A stretch of DNA of 64,000 nucleotides from JAFDZV01 sp964455525 (GTDB lineage: Bacteria > Bacteroidota > Ignavibacteria > OLB7). The notes beneath the pieces were generated by a model. It was not told the DNA's origin. It did not search any database and saw only the letters and a list, made by a program, of their open reading frames with translations. Shown one piece after another: positions 51,801-60,400 of the stretch; position 1 is the first letter of the stretch; every line of letters begins with the position of its first letter. Made by a program: the position numbers and the translations under genes. The stretch lies in the NCBI GenBank assembly GCA_964455525.1, contig CAYVWR010000009.1, positions 128,489-192,488 on the forward strand, read 5' to 3'.

Positions 51801-54259
51801 GGGTCGATCGTGAGGACTGCGTAGAACGGAGGATCGTCGGTGGTGTCCAGACCCACCCTTTTGCTGAGGAGCGCCGCCTGCCCCTCCATCATGAACACCT
51901 TTGGCAGCGAGAGCATGAAGAACAGCTTGCTGGAGAAGGTGGCGCCGGAATCGAACGCGGTCGCGATCGATGCACCGGCACCGGCACTGAAGCCTTTGCC
52001 GGGAGAGAACTTGTCCAGATTGATCCCCTGTACGGGGGACTTGTAGAACTCCCACCATTCCTGGCCGACAGGTTTGTCCAGCACATAGTTGTTGCCGATT
52101 GTCCCCCGAAATCCGTAGATGCCAAGCCCTGTGCTGCCGAGTAGGATCGGCGTGGAGAGTTCCAGATGAGCATCCATCAGAAATGCGCCGGTGGCCGGGA
52201 TCATCCGCAGCTCCGCCCCTCCCCCCAGCTCCAACTGCGGCAGACGGAACGTGACCCCGCCGGCATACTCGGTCTGGGTGGGGTGTCCTGGGGCATTCGA
52301 TGTGGGATTCTTCATCGAGACATATCCCTTCAGCAGCAGGGCCGCACTCTCCGGCGGTGCCTCTCCGGGAATCCGAAGATCAATCCGAATGGTCTCGATA
52401 TGAAGGAAGGTGTGGAGATCCAGGCCGTCCACCGTGAAATAGAACTTGACCCCCTCGCCACGGGCATCCACTCCTCCCATGCCGGTCTTGATGCCGCCGT
52501 CAAAGCCGATATACTTGTACTGCCGCTGCACCCCATTGTACGCCTGGCTCTCGCGCCCGAAGTGAAGCGCCGTCACCGACAGCTCCACAGGCCCCACCTT
52601 CAGCGGGGAGATATCTGGAAGGACGAGGCTTCCCCCCTCCAGATCGAACTGGCCGTTGGACCAGATGATCAGCTTCTGAACTTCCACCGGCTTTGTGATA
52701 AACCGCTCGCCAACCACCGGAATTTCGGCGATGATATCGAGCGAGCCGGAGGTCTCAAGAAAGAACCCGCTATCCTGCCTCCCCACGTAGAGGCTTCTGA
52801 GGGTGAACTTCAGGATCTGCGGTATCTCGATGGTAAGCCCCTCGAAGGTTCCGCCGATCTTGAATCCCCGCTCGTCGATCGTGATCTGCACGTCGATCAC
52901 CTGCCGCTCGGTGGTGCTCCCCTCCTTGTAGAATCCGGGTATCTGAAGTTTCCCCCTGATATCGGAGCTTACGATGGCCCCCTGGTGGAACCTGATATCG
53001 AACCGTGTCAGCTCAATGGTGAAGCCGGTGGAACCGGGATCGCTCGGCGAACTGGCAACCGCTCCGAACGTCGTCTTCAGCACCGGCTCCTCATCGGTGG
53101 TCTTCAGGCCGAGGGTGCCCGAGAGGCCGCCGGTTCCTATCAGCACGTTGTCGGCAAGGATCTCCGCCCATGTCTCATCATTGTCGGGGTCTTCATGCTC
53201 CGCCTTCCAGAAATCCGGCAAGCCGATCTTCGCCTTGCCTATGTAGGCCCCCATGAAATCTGGCCCGCGCCCGTCGGCAGCGGCTTCGGGAATGCTGGCG
53301 GTAGTGCTGAGATCGAGCTTGAGATCCTTGAACTCGACGATCAGGCCTGTGTTGCCGATCATGGCACGAGTCAGGCTCAATGCGGTGCTGGTATCGAAGC
53401 CGATGCCGCCGACGGTGCTGAAGTAGAAATCGGCCTCGCCGAATGACATCGTCACGTTCCCTTCGGTCGGCTTATCCCCGCTATCGACCGGCAGAAGGAT
53501 GGAGCGGGGAAAGACAACGCTCGGCGCCACGCGCAGGGATGCCTCCACTCTCGGGATGAGAAGATCCTCCAGATACTCGCTCACCGAACGGCCTCCGAGA
53601 AGCATGGAGAACAACTGCTCGAACCGGCGCAATGCATCTTCAGGCGTTTCCGATGATGCAAGGTAGATAAGATAGATCGCCTCCAAAGCCGGGATATGAA
53701 GCTCCTCCTCGATACTGCCGATGATCTGCCGAAGCTGGGACTCCAAGTCTCCGGTTGCAGGAACCGACAAAGGAATCCCCAGCGTATCGCTGGCTTCCAG
53801 CACAAAGGAACTGATGGTGCTCCCGGTGGGCTCCAGAGCATTATCGAGAGCCTGCCGTAGAATCAGGATGGGGTCCGGCCCCATCTCGCGAATGAACACG
53901 TTATAAAGAGCGGAGAGATCGGAGGAGAACGTATCCAGGCTGAATCCGCCGATCAGATCGAGAATCCTCCAATCGTACTGCACCGTGATAGGGATCTCCG
54001 TGTGGAGCGCATTACCGGCAGAATTGAACCGTATTTCTATCTCCGTCCCCGGGATGAAGATCGAGAAGTGGCCATAACGCAGGAGGCTCATGCTGTAGAA
54101 GGCACGCCCGCCTCCGGCAGAGCGCGTATACTGGAGATCACGAAAGAATGTCGTATGGAACAGCGATTCCAGTGAATCTTTGATAAATCCAAGCTGCGAC
54201 GGGAGCTTCCCGACATCGATCAACGACGATATGGGGGGATAATATTCTTGTGGTTGCAT
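45815..54259 (-). CDS. Giant protein (2814 aa) with beta-rich N-half and shared Cys-helix repeats
   Basis: Unrecognised overall. The first half is beta-rich with long alternating strands (LIVEFKDLKLDLSTTASIPE, GGAELRMIPATGAFLMDAHL, GLGASLEVGGEVSFKPVQLG); it recalls the large DUF6603-type regions but I cannot confirm that. Around residues 1390-2270 it carries the same W-type and L-type helical motifs as the 3043-aa protein: KWLDLLACLGKTY, SDWTNVLACLCRLC, CDSMLAILYCLCNVC, FCATLERVVGILVIGYG, CRTIRMIANYFG. The end is beta-rich (AVKVWRNNGTEQEPVWEE, VTVTFTVPYS). No signal peptide or sorting domain is found. The ATG at 54259 is preferred; a longer frame to 54370 is less plausible. It sits between the giant protease and the 3043-aa gene on the same strand, 121 bases from the latter. 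Confidence 0.85.
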   Translation of the reverse strand: MQPQEYYPPISSLIDVGKLPSQLGFIKDSLESLFHTTFFRDLQYTRSAGGGRAFYSMSLLRYGHFSIFIPGTEIEIRFNSAGNALHTEIPITVQYDWRILDLIGGFSLDTFSSDLSALYNVFIREMGPDPILILRQALDNALEPTGSTISSFVLEASDTLGIPLSVPATGDLESQLRQIIGSIEEELHIPALEAIYLIYLASSETPEDALRRFEQLFSMLLGGRSVSEYLEDLLIPRVEASLRVAPSVVFPRSILLPVDSGDKPTEGNVTMSFGEADFYFSTVGGIGFDTSTALSLTRAMIGNTGLIVEFKDLKLDLSTTASIPEAAADGRGPDFMGAYIGKAKIGLPDFWKAEHEDPDNDETWAEILADNVLIGTGGLSGTLGLKTTDEEPVLKTTFGAVASSPSDPGSTGFTIELTRFDIRFHQGAIVSSDIRGKLQIPGFYKEGSTTERQVIDVQITIDERGFKIGGTFEGLTIEIPQILKFTLRSLYVGRQDSGFFLETSGSLDIIAEIPVVGERFITKPVEVQKLIIWSNGQFDLEGGSLVLPDISPLKVGPVELSVTALHFGRESQAYNGVQRQYKYIGFDGGIKTGMGGVDARGEGVKFYFTVDGLDLHTFLHIETIRIDLRIPGEAPPESAALLLKGYVSMKNPTSNAPGHPTQTEYAGGVTFRLPQLELGGGAELRMIPATGAFLMDAHLELSTPILLGSTGLGIYGFRGTIGNNYVLDKPVGQEWWEFYKSPVQGINLDKFSPGKGFSAGAGASIATAFDSGATFSSKLFFMLSLPKVFMMEGQAALLSKRVGLDTTDDPPFYAVLTIDPEGVQAIFGANLDIPEDSGYILTLDAMLEMAFFFGRSSAWHIYIGRDQPDSKRIQATILKILHGWAYFMISSKGIKAGAGVDWKFEQDCGIAKVGLGASLEVGGEVSFKPVQLGGWIILQGYAELKVFGIGFRLTVKADLRGEAPNPFIIAGSFKLSLSTPWPLPNVDIRVSLSWHFVDPGPAREIKLLAPPSVIANDPLRCPELQQSVKAVNMLTGDPFPLNFVNDDYSPANTALREHPAPAVPRPVIPSPSATGAWFGEFSRFTVPMDSFIDIEFTKGMRPGAADPSMEKIAPLQDASVNSEVIPPQKGESPQVKYTYKVESLRIYYWSDLRSEWRPYDVLSASTPILDMVAQSHSQYATNHEYALEWARTTQIGTKMKYGFWQLSEAQRYTKLRLLARTSYSQNPEVNHTELGFPPMVLVCPPDKIEMTCLNWTDIPDGTPYAANTTLFDRKLRFRITSQDAKVVPYGNPFNLPHSLRLLKDNKIELYFPEPVTQVRLKLSTLSSKVVISYYLGYPYTPAPVATSPTGGKIDRWDVSQVVPSGGSLPDDMWDKLRAMPSFVRALCSGTSVDMNLAPIKAIDAIMTNKFKKTNLYLRQLWGLNAPNLTAGFCDRLREMLEVIGVGLTGRNAIPVAVRKNVEYFYLDVKRYAEQYVQQRLEAGLPIPEPPAAANEFYEKWLDLLACLGKTYDKRGALTVPVQGMLSGLIDPEIGRLYKKVKMEAADRSMKLNQNDPLSDPLLRLRMIAEFFSIVSLTLSTATIPSTLIDEMDPYYEKLSGLVGMLRVLLDAQGFSGCANTGGSVIPSGEGSRISIDDADGGCSRIRDLQSITRLMCAATAGPLADPSVTAITLLLAGFNNTVGELESYFGWSASSGTGVFCSDLKRALRVLVVAFSVFNELPSDLRFRVRDFYGKLQKLVADYREATQDAELPEPTEAIDLFVSDWTNVLACLCRLCGEVENFADAGERTYFNDSLTTMIDGLYDAVAPLVSTAGTPLQGATIPADDCDLVQTAIGFLASLSMNCDDATPAMLAWLDTKLTALQGAYDNVGSNPVGFKQGAVAPYHGVLCGTTPMHSTCPDWLDALQVLDILIARRAYLPQSIITRIETDFDQLLLDISNAVFSVYQDLLFWPAFDTTIENTEFEVRYILGHVYEDCLRGNAVAPSIYTWLQNNELNTLQTRFTELQQALDGLPENERIAPLVLSVSPCAWQKDLLNAWRKLCNTPPTAEQLAAPPFSEIVTLMHDAQEMFDELSATLNLDPVPAGWTNTEFCATLERVVGILVIGYGATMRLPLSLESRMGEFCNALKTKANAYIGGSTAPLAGCQTTCDSMLAILYCLCNVCRYKEYLPSGVFTGNSSLHGALGTHLTDLAKKSLLWSDELRLESGANRRPANRCRTIRMIANYFGINVLSYTDAAAVKTLFDQHAALLGALETGLPNALAKYCPVPVDSAYDPLRKRERIEAADLGTPVEYDHADQPIDRIVIAPAAGCSGGCETYIHEICWISQFDHEYNNDLPDPLVVAQTSEDTIKALNLVTQPIWRPNTKYAVQIETTEQINGDEQRPFRSFYTFGFQTAGPVGHFHATGPETSPVYNCGYSALLSADAEAGYQYAKLKQYIDYERSYPDANGNIIGAKPLYFKQSQLQIFYRKEYMNSMYGLWNAYEDLPEVRAGVQIVIRDTAREADPAWDIKIDPIWRKDEKPPQPRDYEIFRYMVKNSGDCLQFDPVPELAKRPPARKTVIPLGVDLQPRKLYTAIFNALLAEGAQEHAYGREVHKYVFQTSRYPDFETHIGSYNLGEGEEAKKAIHTITVDAADADMAKGIIDGVAPGGTGQADRYKALNVQYADLLDRIVDGALWLGTLEAPATTEFIIVTTGSGAQARILGVLLRSPEPFNDPKLPVDQLKLGLQATGFGSGALIYFSKDAARVFVTNSALDLLSGQGTQQLGFQFQYRLFDGADYTAVKVWRNNGTEQEPVWEETPAAPVTVTFTVPYS
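47455..50100 (-). repeat. Coding region of Cys-helix repeats in the 2814-aa protein
   Basis: The unit is the same as in the 3043-aa protein but more degenerate: several cysteines are replaced (YEKWLDLLACLGKTY, CPDWLDALQVLDILI) while Trp, Leu and spacing are kept. Full motifs include SDWTNVLACLCRLC and CDSMLAILYCLCNVC. Confidence 0.65.
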
Positions 54260-54450
54260 GATGGTATTTCTGTAGTGGTGATTTTGCACATCCGGAACCA
54301 CACCATCCAGTGTCATGATATGGTGGCGGTAACAAATCAGTATCGAGGCGCAGGCACAGCGCCCGCCCAACCATTCACCGGACCGCCCCTTGCCATTTCA
54401 TCCGATCATGATGAATGGGCATTCAGGCGGCCAGATGGGCCGTTGCCGCC

Positions 54451-57400
54451 TTATGGGACGAGGCCATCCAGCCCGCGTGCGAGCAGATCCATCGTTGCCG
54501 TCACGATATCATCGATGATTGTGCCTGCCTCGGCTACGCCGGGGATGTGCAGATGCCCCGTACGAACACCGGATGGCCCTGAGGCTCCGGCAGGGGGCTG
54601 ATCCCGAAGCCGCGCGACCCGGTAGAATATCTCGTTGGAGAGATAGGTTCCTCCCGATCCCCTCATGGCCCGCCCCTCTATAAGACTGAGCAGAACCCCG
54701 GGCGCATTCTCCTTGAGATTCGGTCCGGTAGGCTCCGACGGGTGTTTTTTCTCCTGCACCCCTCCGGCTCCGCCGCTCGACTGGAACGACTGATCGTAGA
54801 AAACGGTCTGCACCGGCGGAAGCACCAGATCCACAGCACTCATCATCTTCTTCACAGGAAGATTCGTCTCGTAGAACTCATTCCACCCTGTCCCGACGCC
54901 GATCGGCGAAGCTCCGTGCTGATCGTCATTATCGAGCAGATTCGGATTACGATAGCGCGATGCAAATCGTTCGATATCATAGTAGGACGATGCCCCGTTC
55001 TTGCTGAGCGTCACGATCATATCCACCTCATCATCATACAGGTACTTCGTGAAGAACTTCTCGATGACGCCGGCATCGAAATCCCTGTAACGTACCGGGA
55101 ACAGGACGGACTGCACGTACCCCTGCACCCCATCGGGGCTGGTGAGGGTCTCACCGTGCAAGGCAAGCGCAACTGCCCCGGAAGGATTCGACGCCAGGGG
55201 GTCATCCAATTCGAACGGGTCGAAGCCCGAAATGAGAATCTTCTTCTTTGTACCGGCGGAAGAGAAATCGACCCCCGAGTGCTCGGGAAGCCCACGCCCT
55301 CGTGAGATATCCTCCAGTTCGGCCGCAAGCGCATCGCAATCGACCTTGTTAGCCAGGCAATACCAGTGCTCCTTGAGAGCTACCGCCATGCGAAGGCGCG
55401 CCCAGTATAGCGGGCGGTCATCACGGATGGTCTTGGAAGTGGCTCTTGCATGATCCAGAATCCGCTTGCCGTAGGTTCGTATCAGATTCTGCAGATCGCT
55501 CTTGGCGGAAGGGCGCGGCTCGGTAAGCGCTTTTACTGCGGCATCGAACTGCTCGAAGTCCGTTCTGATCGTCGGATCGGCCTTGATCCTTTCCCATGGT
55601 CCCGGTGTCCCGAGCGAGCGCGCTTCCTCATGGTCCGGTATATAGATCGGCGGCACCAACTCCGGCATCTCGAACGCGGCGGAAACGAATGTGAGCCCAT
55701 CCATGGAGTATACCTTGATCGCCTGTGATGGTGCTGCATCGGTACTGATGCCGGATGCATTCAGCCCTCTGACCTTGACTGTGTATCTGTGGTAGAGGAT
55801 GTCGGCATCGGTGAAGGCGCCTCCCGCACCAGGCCCGTTGTCCTTTTCCAGAACGAGGTTCCGGTGATGATAGGGACTCAGCGTTCCAGCAGCATCCTTG
55901 AGCAGCTCGTACTGGGGCTGGCTGACACCGAGCATCATAAATGCGTTCGCACTGAGCGGTTTCTGCTCAGGCACGAGGCGTATCAGAGCAACGGTCACCT
56001 CCCCCCCTCCTGATGGTGTATCCTTTACCTCCTGGCTCAGCACCCGCATCCGGCTGAGCATTGCCGCGGCCTCCGCGAAGTTCGGCTGCACGGAGAACCC
56101 TCCGCTTGCACTGCCAAACGCCGACAATGCCGAGAATGAGCGGCTATCATCGGTCCTGATATCCAGGGCGGCATTGAACAACACAACCTGCCCCTCCTGG
56201 AATGCGACGCCTCGCTCCACAACAGACTCGAAGTCGAGAACCGGGGCACTCACCGTACCATCCACGAAGAGACGGTCGCGAAGGTTCACCCACCGGGTGG
56301 TATCGGCCGGCACCTCCCAATGATCTTCCGTGCCGATCGGCCCGAAGAGATTGTCGGTATAATATTCGTATTTCGGTGCGGTGCTGTTCGGCTCCCAGAC
56401 ATGCCCGGTATCGACACGGCGGCCATAGTGCAGCCGGATCAGAGACGCAACGTCGAGCATATCGCCGATTCCATCATCAATCTGATGAACCCGCAAAGCC
56501 AATTCGCGGCTCCAGTCCACCCCCTCGATGTATATCTCCTCCTCCATGGCGGTTCTGGACGATTGCACCGACAGCAACGCTCCGGCGGAGGCATGCACCA
56601 GCGGCCGCTTGTTTTCCATCGTCGGCAGCGCGACGTAGATCCGCCCGGCATCCCCCTCGGCGATCTGTGCGCTTGAACGCTCCATGATGCGTAGCGGCCA
56701 GCCGAGCGTGCCGTACTGGGTTTCGGACAGGGCGACAGACGAGGCCCCCACCCGCAACTGCACCCCTTCAGGGTTGTAGTTGCCATAGTACGTAAGGGAG
56801 TAATTGTTTTCGTTGCGGACATCCAGGTACAGGGTGTTCCGCGTTGCAAACCGGGCAACGATGTCATCATAGACAGCGATCCCTTGCAGCGGCTCCGAAC
56901 CTGTTCCATTCCGCTTGCGCACCCCGTAGGCTGTGTGCGAACCGTAATAGGCGGCCGGGTCGATGAAGCTCAGCACCTGCTCGCGGGCATGCTTTGCGGC
57001 CAGCCCCGTAAGCGTATCATAAGGCGCCTGGGTGAAGTCGATGACGTGTTCCGGCTCCCGCATATCCTCAAGCCTTGGTATGAACACCCCTCCCTCCGCA
57101 ATAAATTCCACTCCCACATCGGCAGCGGCAGCAAAATGCCCGATGTGCATACCCGCCGGGACATACGCGAGCTGAATCGTCCGGTGCCTGCCGTTGAAAT
57201 ATTCATCCAGACGCGTTTCGGGATCGACATTCGGAAGCCATCCGAACATCTCCACGTTGATCGTGTCGTCCGGCTCCAGTTCTGGATGCTCGGCAACCAG
57301 AGTGGCATTGGCACGGAATGCCTGAAGCCGCGCATTCTGGTGCTGGTAGATCATCGAGACTAGCTCCGAAGCCCCTTCGGACCCGCGGACCTCGATCTCA

Positions 57401-60400
57401 CTGGTGGTAGTGTTGATTGCGAAGAAGCTATCGAACCGCACCCCCCTAAGCACCACATATTCCAGCGATGGGACCTCGCTGAAGGTCCGCTCCGACGGCT
57501 TGATGACGACGTTGACAACTCCGCCGAGATATCCTCCGGCTCCGTCTGATACACGCTGCACCAGAAGCATACCGCTCACCGGCGCATACACCGGAACATC
57601 GCTGACGGGCTCGAAGCCGCTGGTCAGACGGAACGTGGTTTCCGACGTCGGCCCGAACGTACGTGCGGAGTTCTGCACCGGAAGGGCGGCCATATCGGCG
57701 AATGCGAACAGCCCCAGCCCCGGAATACCACGGATCTCATCGTCGGAATACTCCACCGGCGTGGGACGGATGGCAGCGGCGATGCTGTTGTCGGTCAATT
57801 GCGCCCCCGATTCGCTGTCGATGAGTACCCTGATGCTGATCTGATCGGCCGCATTGCCTATGGTGAGGCTGCCGGTAAAGAACACCTCGGCCTGCACGCC
57901 AGCTGCCGCCACAGGAGCAGGCGGGGGCACGGCAGCAATAGTCGAGTTGAGCTGTGGTGGATTCAACACCAGCCAGGGAGCGGGTGGCGGAGCAGGGAAT
58001 GGAGGATCGAACACCCAGCCAGCGACGGCATCATGCCGGTAGGACTGGGTTATCGGTGCTCCTCCACCCGCTGGGCGAATCGTTACCTCGATACGAATGT
58101 TCTCTGTGACAAAGTACCCGAACTGATCGTTGATGTGTACATCAAAGCGATAGGGTGCCGCAACTCCTGCATGTGGCACATTGAAGACCCGCGGCAATTG
58201 GGCTCCTGCGACATCGAGTACCTCAATCTCGGCAAAGGAGATCTCCTTGTAGGTGAAGTTGTTGTTCTCGCCGATTATCAGGCTGTCGTTCAGCGCGCCG
58301 CGTACGGGATCATGGACGATGCCATCGTGTGGGGTGATCTCGGCGAGAAGATAGACGCGCATGCGATCAGCTAAAGGAATCGCCGGTACAGCCGCCGCTG
58401 TCGGTGGAGGAGTGATAGCTACCGGCCACTGGAAGTTTGCGATATAGGTGGCACCGGGGGCGATACCGCGCAGCAGTCCGACGCTTGCATACACATAGCT
58501 CTCGCCGAGATATTCCGTTCCTTCATCCGTGCTGTTAATAGTGAGCCTCCAGTTGTCGGATGCGATAGGCTGACCAGCCCCATCCACAATCGTTAGCACA
58601 GTCTGGCTGAAGTCGTCGATAGTCGGCGCTGGTGCTCCCTGGTTCTTCAGGCATATGTAGAAACGTACCGCGGCATCCAGGCTCTCCAGTGCATTGCCAC
58701 GATTATGTACACGCGCATAAATCCAACGATCAGCACCAAAGCTGGGGTTCTGATGCGGTCCTGCAAGGGCAGAGCTGGCAGGGGCCGGATATCCGGCAGG
58801 GTTGGGATTGGGATCTGCGGCAGGCGCAGTATTACGGATCCAGAGATCCGGGCTGTTCACCGGAGTGGCCGGCGCCACGACAAATACATCGTGGCCGTTA
58901 TCGTTCAGATGATTGCGAATCATCAGATCACGGGCTTCGTGATCGTAGCCAAGCGCCGCCTGTACGGCAGCATCAGCATCAACCCGCCCGAATCCGAGAG
59001 CCGGACTGTAAAACGGCATCAGACCGCCGCGTACCGAAATCGCCCCTGCAGCAATCGGGTGGTTGAACACCAGCGGCTCAACGATCAGATCCTGGGGACC
59101 AGGGCCAAAGCCCTTCACCACCGTGGTCTCGCTTCCTTCAACTTCAATGATATCACCAACCGGATGGGCATGGAGCAATGCGTTCACCTGTATCCGTGCT
59201 GACACTCCGGGAGCAGCCGGGAAGATATTGGTGATCGTACAGAGTTCCGATCTGCGAAGTGTGACCTCAATCGGAGGATTAATGGGATAGGCCACCGGTG
59301 CTGGCGGAGCTGCGTTAAGCGTCATTAGCTGGCTGTTAACGATTGCCAGGACATTATAGGGCACGCCTCCGATCATCACCTGGTCATTGGCACGGAAACC
59401 GCGTGTGTTCCCCACATGGACATCTGTTGACGCAACAAATACTCCAGAGAGAAATGTGCTATAGCTAGCGCCTACACGAACTGAATGCCCTATGACAAAG
59501 CCGTCGATACTGTCAACATTGATATCTACAGGGGTACCAGGGGGAACGCTTGGGCCTGCTGCCATATTATTGCGGGTCTCCGCGCCAATAAGAATTGCCT
59601 GCCGCACTCGGAATAAAGCAAGGTCGGCAGCAGGGACCGTAATTGTTGTTGCACCCGCTGCGGTTGGTGCAGCCAAGGTAGAGTTAGGGGCACGTAGCAC
59701 GAACAAACCATTGGGGTTGACAAGGTCAAGCAGAGGATTTGCAGGAGTATTAGGCGGATTTACATTGGCAGGCTCCGTCCCGCGCCAGACGCCCCGGTAC
59801 CCTTGTTTCAGATCAATTGGGGCTGCGGTCTGCCGCATGATCTCCCGCACCTCCACGTTTGTCAGCGTGGGACGTGCAGAGATCACAAGCCCTGCAATGC
59901 CTGCAACCAACGGCGCGGCCGACGATGTACCACCGAACGCGTCAGTGTATTGGGCTGGACCGAAATGCACATTACAGGGAAGCGGATGCGCATTACGCAT
60001 TGATTCTGTCAAGGTGATCACGGCATTGGGAGGAACCGCAGCAGGATTGGGGGCCACATTTTGAACTTGGGCCGCTTCGGTGATATTCCCCCCTGCCGGA
60101 TCACCAATGAGAAGGAAGTCCCCAATAGCCGCAATAGGAGCCCCAACAGGCATATCCACCGTTATGGTGTCAAATGGCCCTCCCACAGCAGCCGGGGCAG
60201 CTACAGGGGCCTGAAGCGTCATGATCTGCGGCAGCCCCCCCGGAGCGGCACTTCCCGGCACATCGCTATCATTGCCAGGACCGGTAAGCCCTGTCGAAAA
60301 GACTCCCCGATTACGAGGTGGATCGTGAAATGTTGTTATACCACCACCAGCAACAGCCTGATAATGTGTATGAGACGGGGCGGAAAATTCGAGACCTATA

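Noticed and set aside
47696..53446. Plus-strand open frames of 426 and 480 codons antisense to the 2814-aa gene (47696-49138, 52166-53446)
   Set aside because: Same reason: low-complexity translations without motif, opposite to a continuous minus-strand gene.
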